Of a stretch of DNA of 15,466 nucleotides, positions 1 to 6,691 are shown piece by piece. The position numbers were made by a program, and so were the translations under genes. Numbering within the stretch: position 1 is the stretch's first letter; the number at the start of each line of letters is the position of its first letter. The DNA is taken from assembly GCA_021785315.1 (NCBI GenBank), contig JAJYFX010000007.1:1-15466 (forward strand), read 5' to 3'. Under the pieces are notes generated by a model, which ran no database searches, was not told the origin of the DNA, and saw only the letters and a program-made list of their open reading frames with translations. The stretch comes from Actinomycetes bacterium. GTDB taxonomy: Bacteria > Actinomycetota > Acidimicrobiia > Acidimicrobiales > Acidimicrobiaceae.

Positions 1-872
1 CAAGCCTCTCCGCCGTTTCGCATCTTGGCAATCATTGCTCCGTCCACAGCCGCATCCATATCGGAGTCGGCAAATACTATGAAAGGCGCGTTTCCCCCAA
101 GCTCCATAGAGCTATTGACTATGAGCTCAGAGGCTTCTCTAAGGAGTGAACGTCCCACCTCGGTCGAGCCCGTGAAGGAAAGCTTTCGAACCCGCGGATC
201 ATGGAGCATTTCCGAAACAACCCTTGAAGAACGATTTGACGGGAGGATATTCACCACCCCGGCGGGTGTCCCTGCCTCCTCCAAAATCTTGCCGAGCAAA
301 AGTGCCGTAAGCGGAGTGTCAGACGCTGGCTTTAGTATTACGGAACATCCCGCAGCTAAAGCGGGCCCGATCTTGCGTGTTGCCATCGCCGCCGGAAAGT
401 TCCATGGAGTCACCATCACGGCAACTCCGATAGCTTGTCTGAGCACCAGGATTTTGTTGGAGCCACTCGGCGCCGTTTGAACCAGGCCGGCAACTCGTAC
501 CGCCTCCTCCGAATACCATCTGAAAAATTCAGCGGCGTACGCCACTTCGCCAAGGGCGTCACTTAGTGATTTGCCATTTTCGAGCACCATGAGCCGGGCG
601 ATTTCCTCCGACCGCGACGTCATGATTTCAAATGCTCTGCGCAGTATCTCGCCACGTACCCTGGGAGCAGTTTGCGCCCACTTCGCCTGCGCGTCGTAAG
701 CAGCATGGACGGCTGCCTTGGCGTCCTCGGTGGTAGCGTTTGCAACCTCCGCGAGGGTCTCGGAAGTGGCGGGGTCGATTACCGAGATTGAACTCGAATC
801 GCTAGACCCCCTCCACTCTCCTCCTATTAGCAGTTTTGTCGGTGAATTCTTTGGGAGCTCTGTGATGTGCAT
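1..872 (-). CDS. NAD(P)-dependent aldehyde dehydrogenase, succinate-semialdehyde dehydrogenase-like (partial, C-terminus off window)
   Basis: This reading frame is open to the left edge and encodes the first 290 residues of an ALDH-superfamily enzyme that oxidises an aldehyde to the acid with NAD(P). Visible motifs are TPWNFPAAMATRK (residues 155-167, with the oxyanion Asn158), the cofactor-binding Lys181 in ILKPASDTPLT, FTGSTEVGR (233-241) and MELGGNAPF (256-264) with the general base Glu257. The frame ends at MRNGGEA followed by TG at the window edge. Codon 291 is therefore almost certainly the catalytic Cys, cut after two bases. The TPWNFP-AMATRK-GPALAAGC block and the NGGEA approach to the Cys are typical of succinate-semialdehyde dehydrogenases (about 480 residues). 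Substrate assignment is by family resemblance only. The ATG has a GGGG-type ribosome site a few bases upstream. The gene is divergent from the MFS gene, and its link to the aromatic cluster is unknown. Confidence 0.93.
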   Translation of the reverse strand, partial: MHITELPKNSPTKLLIGGEWRGSSDSSSISVIDPATSETLAEVANATTEDAKAAVHAAYDAQAKWAQTAPRVRGEILRRAFEIMTSRSEEIARLMVLENGKSLSDALGEVAYAAEFFRWYSEEAVRVAGLVQTAPSGSNKILVLRQAIGVAVMVTPWNFPAAMATRKIGPALAAGCSVILKPASDTPLTALLLGKILEEAGTPAGVVNILPSNRSSRVVSEMLHDPRVRKLSFTGSTEVGRSLLREASELIVNSSMELGGNAPFIVFADSDMDAAVDGAMIAKMRNGGEA

Positions 873-1859
873 TTTAACCCCACTTGTTCAGTCGAATAGG
901 ATTCTCAAACCAAGACAACCAATGTCAAATCAGCAAGGTCGTATGGCTGTAAAGGATGAGCAAAAATCTCGCATACAGCTCCATTTGAAAACTTTCTCGA
1001 CGCGCCGAACTTAGAGCTGTCCTGGAAATTTGAACTACCCAGGTGATCCAGAACAGTTTAATTCGAATCACCTTCAAATGTTTTACAGTAAGAAGATATC
1101 GGTTGCCTGCAGCATTTTCTGGTAAGCTTTAATGGTTGTATCGCCCAACAAAGTTCAGATATTTGGACTTTGTGAATGCTGCAGCGGTGCCGCAGGTGCT
1201 TGTGGTAGGTGATTGCTCCTTTGAATGCAGGCGCCCCGCGGATCTGGCCTCGGCGCAATGGCTCTTGTCTTCGGTGTTCTCGCCGGGGAAGGCATTGGCA
1301 TCCAGGGTCAGGTCCTTTGAGAGGGCCGGCTATTTGGGTTTCTTCGGCAATTAGACCGTTTTCGCTGTAGGCATATTCGTCATGGATGCGATCGGGGTCG
1401 GCGATTTTACGGCAGCCTTTGAATGGGCCACACGAAAGGAGCGGGGCGGCACTGCGTTTAAGTGCAATTGGCATAAGACTGCACGCAAACTGTGATTGGA
1501 TGCGCTGATAGGCGTGTTTCGCGGCTCATAAGAAGCCCAATGATGCGAGATTCTGTCCTTAGGCGTGCAAACCATGACTAGTCATTGCCGTTGCAGATGT
1601 TCCAGGCTGTGGCCGTGTCAGATGAATTAGCGCTGTTGGCAGCGGATGCATTCCGATTGAAAGGGCAGTATAGATATTTGGAGTTCAAAGGGTCAGTTGA
1701 GATGAAGATTCAGTTCAGTTCGAATTGTTTTGGCGAATGAGCGGGGGAATAATAAGCGACCAATCAGATCCGGATCGACGGTCGCCGGGCATGGAAACCA
1801 ATTTGCAAGACAACGGCTCCTCAAGCTTGTCCGTGGTATCTCGCCTGCGTAGCAAGGCA
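873..1859. other. Long non-coding interval between ALDH and MFS genes, possibly containing gene remains
   Basis: No reading frame here resembles a known protein. A perfect inverted repeat lies at 1041-1073 (listed separately). On the plus strand, one frame (from about 1136) reads weakly hydrophobic sequence, is stopped by TAG at 1352, then continues in the same frame with TVFAVGIFVMDAIGVGDF and stops at about 1492. CCTTTGA recurs at 1218, 1314 and 1416, at spacings of 96 and 102, both multiples of three. This could be a decayed gene or chance. The last part (about 1600-1859) would hold the MFS promoter and, if upstream starts at 1725 or 1791 are used, the N-terminus of that protein. Confidence 0.4.
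1041..1073. promoter_or_regulatory. Perfect 7-bp inverted repeat, possible operator upstream of the ALDH gene
   Basis: AGGTGAT (1041-1047) and ATCACCT (1067-1073) are exact reverse complements separated by 19 bases. The site is about 170 bases upstream of the ALDH start on the divergent side. A dyad with about 26 bases between arm centres could bind a dimeric regulator or form a weak stem. No function can be assigned from sequence. Confidence 0.3.
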
Positions 1860-3116
1860 ATGTCCAACACCTTTGAATCTCTGAAAATTCGTGATTTTAG
1901 GGTGCTTTGGTTTGGCTTCATGGGGTCATGGACTGGAATGCAGTTTCAGCAGGTGGCTAGAGGATTTCTTGCCTACCGGCTCACTGGCAGTGCATTCGCC
2001 ATTGGAATAGTCACTCTGGCCACTGGTCTACCAAGGATAATTCTTTCTCCTATCGGAGGCTACCTCGCCGACAGATTCAAAAAGCGCGATGTCATAGTTT
2101 GGACGAGTCTGCCGATGGCTGGCTTGAGCCTTGCCACGGGAGTTTTATACGTAGACCATCTTTTGACTATTACATGGCTGGTCATCCTTGGTTTTTTACA
2201 GGGGATCTGTTTCGGATTCCTTATGCCTGCCCGCCAGGCCTATGCTCCTCAGGTTGTCGGCACCGGCCATCTATTGCCTAATGCAGTAGCGCTGAACAAC
2301 GCTGGCATGAACATGACTCGGATGGCTGGCCCGGCTTTAGCTGGAATACTCATAGCTACGCCTCATTTTGGGCTTAGCGGCACCTTTTTTGCTATCGCAG
2401 GATTCTGGCTTTGGGTTACCTGGTCGGCATTTCGCGTGCATAACCAGGGAGCGCCCAGTGGACCACGAAGGGGGATGAGCGAGAGCATACGTGACGGGTT
2501 TAGCTATGTTCGAAGAATGCCAGGCCTTATGGTACTTATGAGTTTGGGGTTTGTTCCACTCGCCCTAGGCATGCCTTATCTGAGCCTTCTGCCAGCGGTG
2601 GCTGATGGGCCGCTTCACGGGGGTTCGACTTTGTTGGGGGTCCTGCTAAGCATCGGAGGTGTAGGCTCGCTCGTGGGCACGCTAATTGTTGCTTCGTTTG
2701 CCCGGTATCCCAAGAAAGCCACGCTCCAGCTGATTCTGGGTGTATCTTTTGGCCTCTCTTTAGTCGGGTTTTCGCTTTTCGTACATTTGAACGAATTAGC
2801 TCTTGCCATTCCATTTCTGTTTCTTACGGGAATGACCGGCGATGCATATCAAGCTTTGAATTCGAGCTTGATAATGATGAGCACTGAACCAGGACAGTAT
2901 GGCCGCGTAATGGGAGTGTATATGATTGCGCAGTCTATTAGACCAATATCCGTGATGCCGGTTAGCGCGGTAGCGGATGAAATCGGTACTCCCGTTACTC
3001 TGCTGGCTGCCGGCGCGATAGTCGCCATGTTCGTGGCTGGAGTCGCAGCTTTGTATCCTGCTTATCGCAAAATCGGACGGCCTGTCACCCCGATGATGGA
3101 TGAGCCCGACATATAA
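1860..3116 (+). CDS. MFS permease (EntS/MFS_3-like exporter family)
   Basis: This is a polytopic inner-membrane transporter of the major facilitator superfamily, about 418 residues from this start, a usual length with around 12 hydrophobic segments. The opening FESLKIRDFRVLWFG followed by a first membrane span is the typical N-terminus of the EntS-like / 'transmembrane secretion effector' branch. The loop between spans 2 and 3 carries the MFS motif A signature as GGYLADRFKKRD. The frame stays open upstream to TTG 1725, with in-frame ATGs at 1737 and 1791, which would add up to 45 polar residues. I prefer ATG 1860 because family members begin just before this point, although its ribosome site (AAGG, very close) is poor. 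The gene lies 215 bases before the UbiD-family gene on the same strand. It may export or import a compound related to that pathway, but the cargo cannot be read from sequence. Confidence 0.9.
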   Translation: MSNTFESLKIRDFRVLWFGFMGSWTGMQFQQVARGFLAYRLTGSAFAIGIVTLATGLPRIILSPIGGYLADRFKKRDVIVWTSLPMAGLSLATGVLYVDHLLTITWLVILGFLQGICFGFLMPARQAYAPQVVGTGHLLPNAVALNNAGMNMTRMAGPALAGILIATPHFGLSGTFFAIAGFWLWVTWSAFRVHNQGAPSGPRRGMSESIRDGFSYVRRMPGLMVLMSLGFVPLALGMPYLSLLPAVADGPLHGGSTLLGVLLSIGGVGSLVGTLIVASFARYPKKATLQLILGVSFGLSLVGFSLFVHLNELALAIPFLFLTGMTGDAYQALNSSLIMMSTEPGQYGRVMGVYMIAQSIRPISVMPVSAVADEIGTPVTLLAAGAIVAMFVAGVAALYPAYRKIGRPVTPMMDEPDI

Positions 3117-3231
3117 CGAATAGTGCGATCGAGAGCTTGGCCAATCAGGGTTGCCTCGTGAAAATATCGATTTGGATTGGTCTAAATGGCTAGGTTTACC
3201 GGCTTTAAATCGAGGCCTCAATGACTTATCG

Positions 3232-3248
3232 ATCCTGAGGGCCAGGAT
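3232..3248. other. Short stem-loop in MFS-ubiD-family intergenic region
   Basis: ATCCTG (3232-3237) and CAGGAT (3243-3248) form a perfect 6-bp stem around a 5-base loop. It lies 115 bases after the MFS stop and 83 bases before the first start of the UbiD-family gene. No T-run follows, so it is not a classical terminator. It could be a weak attenuating stem or an operator. Confidence 0.25.
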
Positions 3249-3331
3249 TGGCATGAAATGGCAAACGGTCTTATTGTTACATTGATTTCAACTGTAGTAA
3301 TCTGAAAAACGTCGTAATTCCGGAGCCGAAC

Positions 3332-4747
3332 ATGGTTGCCAACGTCTGGAGGGGAGATTCTGTGGTCAAAGATTTGCGCAGCTGGTTAGACACACTGGAA
3401 CAAAATGGAGAGTTGTTACACATCAACAAGCCGGTAGATCCCAAATCGCAGATGGGGGCGCTCCTTTATCAGTCCCGTTCCAAGGCGCTAATGTTCCATA
3501 ATCTGACCGGTTCTCCAGGATGGCGTTCAGTTGGGAATGCTCCCGCCAATATGGACCACGTGGCACTCGCATTCGGAATGAAAAAGGAAGATGTGGTTCG
3601 CTATCTTGCCGGGAAGATGTCTGACAGAATTCCCTGGGAGCGCGTACCTACAGGTCCCGTAAAGGAAGTTCATCTCGAAGGCGACCAGATTGATTTGACG
3701 ACATGGCCAGTGCACCGTGCAGGGACCAAAGACGGTGGCGAGGTGATCGGATCCGGAATGGTGTTTACCATAGATCCCGAAACCGGAATGCAGAACGTAA
3801 GTATTCACAGGCTTCAGGTGAAGGGTCCCCGCGAGACAGGGATCTTAATGGTTCCGAGACACACCAGGACTATCTACTCGAAGTATGAGGCAATGGGCAA
3901 GGCTATGCCGGTATCGGTGGTAATAGGGCATCACCCCCTTTACTACATGGCGGCGGCAATCAGCGGGTCTCTGGGTGTGGATGAAATGGAAATCGCTGGA
4001 GCTTTGTTAGGCGAGCCGGTGCAGATGGCCAAGTCGGAGCTGAGTGACATTTACGTGCCCGTGCACGGAGAGATAGTCATAGAGGGCCATATCCCTCCGT
4101 TTCAACGCGAAGAAGAGGGCCCCTTTAGTGAATTCCAGGACTACTACATTGCCGGGACAGGAAAGAACCCCATAATTGTAGTCGACAAAGTTACAACCCG
4201 GCGGGATCCTATCTTCAAGAACCTCCAAAATGGCAGTGAGATGGAAGGCTGTTTGTTCCATAAGTTCCCATTTGGCGCTGCGATATATAACCATATTCAA
4301 AATGTTGGCGGCTATGTCGATTTGGCAAACCTTTTGGTGCTGCCTGGGATATTTGGAGTCGTGATCCAGATGACTCCGCGTTTCGCAGGGGAGGCCAAGA
4401 ATGTCGGATTGGCAGCCCTAGGCAGTCCTGTGCTCCATCCCAAGGTCGTAATCGTAGTTGATACTGATGTCAATATTTACGACTATTGGGAGGTCCTCTG
4501 GGCGATTAATACGAGGGTAGATCCAGCGCGAGACGTATCTATTGTAGATGGGGTGCGCATCCACCCGATGGATCCAACCGGAGTGGAGCTCAAGGGCCCG
4601 GGCGGACCTGATTGGCAAAGGCTCGGGAGCAAAATGGTCATCGATGCCACTAAGCCGGCAACGTCATTTCCCGAAGCACGCGAGGAGTATGAGCGCATCC
4701 GCCCCGTGGGTGACGGTGAGGTGATTCTCGCCGATTTCTTGGACTGA
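3332..4747 (+). CDS. UbiD-family prenyl-FMN-dependent (de)carboxylase
   Basis: Cytoplasmic enzyme that reversibly decarboxylates an aromatic, heteroaromatic or unsaturated acid using prenylated FMN. The cofactor-site pattern N-x-x-x-x-R is present as NVSIHR (Asn155 to Arg160), and the catalytic E-G-P-F-x-E motif as EGPFSE (Glu262 and Glu267). His177 follows in VPRHTR. The C-terminal part has VVDTDVNIYD and the EVLWAINTRVDP block seen across UbiD proteins. At 471 residues it is close to the family norm. ATG 3332 has GGAG six bases upstream. GTG 3362 lies five bases after a very strong GGAGGGGAG and gives the usual family N-terminus (VVKDLRSWLDTLE), so the true start may be 3362. The neighbour is a convergent UbiX. 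With catabolic genes around, this is more likely a degradative paralogue than the ubiquinone-pathway UbiD. The substrate is unknown. Confidence 0.95.
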   Translation: MVANVWRGDSVVKDLRSWLDTLEQNGELLHINKPVDPKSQMGALLYQSRSKALMFHNLTGSPGWRSVGNAPANMDHVALAFGMKKEDVVRYLAGKMSDRIPWERVPTGPVKEVHLEGDQIDLTTWPVHRAGTKDGGEVIGSGMVFTIDPETGMQNVSIHRLQVKGPRETGILMVPRHTRTIYSKYEAMGKAMPVSVVIGHHPLYYMAAAISGSLGVDEMEIAGALLGEPVQMAKSELSDIYVPVHGEIVIEGHIPPFQREEEGPFSEFQDYYIAGTGKNPIIVVDKVTTRRDPIFKNLQNGSEMEGCLFHKFPFGAAIYNHIQNVGGYVDLANLLVLPGIFGVVIQMTPRFAGEAKNVGLAALGSPVLHPKVVIVVDTDVNIYDYWEVLWAINTRVDPARDVSIVDGVRIHPMDPTGVELKGPGGPDWQRLGSKMVIDATKPATSFPEAREEYERIRPVGDGEVILADFLD

Positions 4748-4762
4748 TCTTTTTTGTGCTGA

Positions 4763-4779
4763 CCGCAGTTCCTTTGCGG
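4763..4779. other. Small hairpin between convergent UbiD-family and ubiX genes
   Basis: CCGCA (4763-4767) pairs with TGCGG (4775-4779) around a 7-base loop, 15 bases after the UbiD-family stop. A run of six T lies before the hairpin rather than after it, so it is not a canonical terminator in the plus direction. Nearby, at 4812-4827, is an 8-bp near-perfect tandem (CCGGACTA CCGGACTG). Confidence 0.25.
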
Positions 4780-4856
4780 CTCTGTCGCGCCTTTAGAGTC
4801 AGTTTCATTAGCCGGACTACCGGACTGGATTACCGCAGAAGCAGCAATATCGCGGT

Positions 4857-5438
4857 TTAGATGACTCCTGTGCCTTCCCATCGTCTGAAGAGTTCGTGTT
4901 TGATTCCAACCTGGTCGAGAACCTTGCCTACGGTTTGCTTTAGCAGGTCATCGATAGATTGCGGCCGATGGTAGAAGGCAGGAACCGGCGGCAGTATGAT
5001 TCCTCCTGCGAGGGTCACGGTTTCCATATTTCTCAGGTGGATCAGGCTTAAAGGTGTTTCCCGCGTGACAAGCACCAGGCGGCGCCGTTCTTTCATGCAA
5101 ACGTCAGCCGTGCGAGTAAGGAGATCGGGCGTATATCCCGAAGCAACGGCGGCCAAGGTGCGCATCGAACACGGTATGACCACCATCCCCATTGTCTCGA
5201 ACGACCCCGAGGAGATTGCCGCCCCAAGATCCTCTGGGTTGTACACCACGTCGCCAAGCTCCTCGACTTCTTCGCGGGTCATGCCGAGTTCATAGGCGAT
5301 GCTTTTCTCCGCGCCTTTGGAGAGAACCAGGTGCACCTCTACGCTGTCAATTTCGCGAAGCGCATTGAGCATGGTCAGTGCGAGCTGCGGAGCGCTGGAA
5401 CCAGAAACTCCCACAATCAGCCTGTTTGTCGGACTCAT
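4857..5438 (-). CDS. ubiX: UbiX-type flavin prenyltransferase
   Basis: This flavoprotein-fold enzyme joins dimethylallyl phosphate to FMN, making the prenyl-FMN cofactor that UbiD-family enzymes need. The 193-residue length is standard. Diagnostic segments are GVSGSSAP (10-17, FMN phosphate loop), IPCSMRTLAAVASG (88-101), ERRRLVLVTRETPLS (117-131) with basic and acidic prenyl-phosphate-site residues, and the C-terminal GGIILPPVPAFYHRP (145-159) followed by the SIDDLLKQTVGKVLDQ helix. The start ATG has GGAAGGT about ten bases upstream. The gene converges on the UbiD-family gene with 109 bases between the stops, so the two are transcribed from separate promoters even though their products are functionally coupled. 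The identification is firm from sequence. That it serves the neighbouring decarboxylase is inference. Confidence 0.97.
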   Translation of the reverse strand: MSPTNRLIVGVSGSSAPQLALTMLNALREIDSVEVHLVLSKGAEKSIAYELGMTREEVEELGDVVYNPEDLGAAISSGSFETMGMVVIPCSMRTLAAVASGYTPDLLTRTADVCMKERRRLVLVTRETPLSLIHLRNMETVTLAGGIILPPVPAFYHRPQSIDDLLKQTVGKVLDQVGIKHELFRRWEGTGVI

Positions 5439-5581
5439 ATCGTTTTACCTTCCGTTGCTCATTCATCACTACTGGCTCAATCCGATGCCGCATTGCCGGC
5501 CTGACTCGGTGAAATAAACCCGAGGCGACGCTTCCGCCTGTTCGCCCAATCTTCGCATTATTGTTTTCGAACCGTTGGCGG

Positions 5582-5621
5582 CTCTATTAACTTTTCAGTA
5601 ACTCTATTCATTTTCGGTCAA
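5582..5621. repeat. Two 20-bp imperfect tandem direct repeats
   Basis: Each 20-base unit begins with CTCTATT (5582-5588 and 5602-5608). With one gap allowed, the units also share a TTTTC and a terminal AA. A 20-base period is two helical turns, as expected for paired regulator sites on one face of the DNA. The units lie about 145-185 bases upstream of the ubiX start. Chance similarity is possible in this AT-rich stretch. Confidence 0.3.
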
Positions 5622-6092
5622 TTTTCCAACTCCAAAAAGAGCATCTTTATTCTCGCTAACGCGATAGATATTGGATGCGATCACAGCGTGATTGTGACTG
5701 CCGTTTCTGGGATAAAAAGTCGGCCGCCTTGGGGGCAGATCCTAGACAAAACTTTCACCAATAAAGTCATTCAGACTGCCGATACACATCTGTAGTGCGG
5801 GCGTATGATTTGAATAAGGACGACAAATCAAGAAATCTGAAATGGCCAGCGGTGTCATTTCGGCGACCAAATAGCACATCAAGCTAATATTTTACGCCTG
5901 GCAGAAAAACTGCGGAATCGGTTTAATTGGGGCTTGTGGCACATGATACGCTTTGCCTGTCAAAAGTTGTAATGCATGGGGGAGCACATGATGCTCAGTC
6001 TGAATCACCGAAAGTATAGATTGCCTGAGCTGAATTGGTTTCCGGGTTCACTGTCCATTCGGGATGAGATTGCAGGGTCTGCAGTCCTGGTT

Positions 6093-6128
6093 TTCAAGAA
6101 CTTTCATTAGATTCGTGCATTTCTTGAA
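6093..6128. promoter_or_regulatory. Perfect 8-bp inverted repeat upstream of the molybdoenzyme operon (candidate operator)
   Basis: TTCAAGAA (6093-6100) and TTCTTGAA (6121-6128) are exact reverse complements with 20 bases between them, ending 80 bases before the operon start. The arm centres are about 28 bases apart, which could suit a dimeric or tetrameric regulator. No regulator gene is in the window, so the binding protein is unknown. A weak TTGAAC inside the right arm could overlap a -35 box. Confidence 0.4.
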
Positions 6129-6197
6129 CAGCTTTGAAATATTCCGCAGATATCCGTTGTGGCCAGAAGGATTGATTCCATCAGGTTGTGGCTTAAG

Positions 6198-6204
6198 AGG
6201 AGGT
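6198..6204 (+). promoter_or_regulatory. Very strong ribosome binding site of the small-subunit gene
   Basis: AGGAGGT, a full match to the anti-Shine-Dalgarno core, lies four bases before ATG 6209. It fixes that start and suggests high translation of the operon's first gene. Confidence 0.8.
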
Positions 6205-6208
6205 AAGG

Positions 6209-6691
6209 ATGGGTGACATTGGCAGTCGCGAAATTCTGAGATTATCGGTCAATGGGCAGAATCAAGAGTTGTTGGTCAAGCCGTACACGACGCTCTTGGA
6301 AATACTTCGTGAAGATTTGCGCTTGACCGGAACAAAACACGGTTGTGAAGCCGGTGAATGCGGTGCCTGTGTGGTGCTCATCGATGGAACTCCGCAACTG
6401 AGCTGTCTGGTATTGCCCGGTCAGATTGAAGGCTCCGATGTGACGACTATCGAGGGGGTTTCTGACGGGGGAAAATTGCATCCGGTTCAGCAGGCTTTTA
6501 TGGATCATGGTGCACTTCAGTGCGGCTACTGCACTCCGGGGATGGTTTTGTCTTCGAAAGCCTTGCTCGATTCCAACCCTAGGGCGTCCGCAGAGGAGAT
6601 CAAAGAGGCGCTCGCAGGCAATCTATGCCGCTGTACTGGTTATGTGAGTATCATCGAGGCTGTCGAGGATGCCGGGAGGGCAATGGCGTGA
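6209..6691 (+). CDS. hcrC: 4-hydroxybenzoyl-CoA reductase-type molybdoenzyme, small [2Fe-2S] subunit
   Basis: Electron-transfer subunit of a xanthine-dehydrogenase-family molybdenum enzyme, 160 residues, the usual length. It carries two [2Fe-2S] clusters. The plant-ferredoxin-type one uses Cys46, Cys51, Cys54 and Cys66 (GCEAGECGAC then LSC). The helical-domain one uses Cys105, Cys108, Cys140 and Cys142 (QCGYC and CRC). It would pass electrons between the molybdenum site of the large subunit and the FAD of the medium subunit. The gene is first in a three-gene operon and its TGA overlaps the next start by four bases (GTGA). The small subunit alone does not tell hydroxylases from 4-hydroxybenzoyl-CoA reductase. 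The symbol is assigned from the partner subunits. Confidence 0.92.
   Translation: MGDIGSREILRLSVNGQNQELLVKPYTTLLEILREDLRLTGTKHGCEAGECGACVVLIDGTPQLSCLVLPGQIEGSDVTTIEGVSDGGKLHPVQQAFMDHGALQCGYCTPGMVLSSKALLDSNPRASAEEIKEALAGNLCRCTGYVSIIEAVEDAGRAMA

Larger units (their letters stand above)
5439..6208. other. 770-bp divergent regulatory region between ubiX and the molybdoenzyme operon
   Basis: No recognisable gene. It must contain the promoters for ubiX (leftward) and the three-gene operon (rightward). It carries a 20-bp imperfect tandem repeat (5582-5621), a TCACA-N7-TGTGA dyad (5681-5697), two copies of GCACATGAT 45 bases apart (5939-5947 and 5984-5992), a GAGCA/TGCTC dyad (5982-5996) and an 8-bp inverted repeat (6093-6128). 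A 40-codon reading frame (5988-6110) follows GGGGGAG but is of doubtful reality. I could not pick out a convincing -35/-10 pair. Confidence 0.5.

Noticed and set aside
25..480. 151-codon plus-strand frame
   Set aside because: It lies antisense to the clear ALDH coding sequence and has no recognisable motifs.
1041..1073. Possible tRNA on the basis of a TTCGAAT loop-like string
   Set aside because: The string is not flanked by a T-arm stem, and no acceptor or anticodon arms can be drawn. Only the simple inverted repeat is real.
1058..1474. 138-codon minus-strand frame in the ALDH-MFS interval
   Set aside because: It has an unusual Cys/Arg/His-rich composition, no ribosome site and no family resemblance. 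Not called as a gene.
4483..4881. 132-codon minus-strand frame extending past the UbiD-family stop
   Set aside because: It overlaps conserved UbiD C-terminal coding sequence and the end of ubiX, and its composition is Ser/Pro/Arg-rich.
5681..5697. TCACA-N7-TGTGA dyad as a CRP site
   Set aside because: The half-sites are in the reverse order and spacing of the CRP consensus (TGTGA-N6-TCACA).
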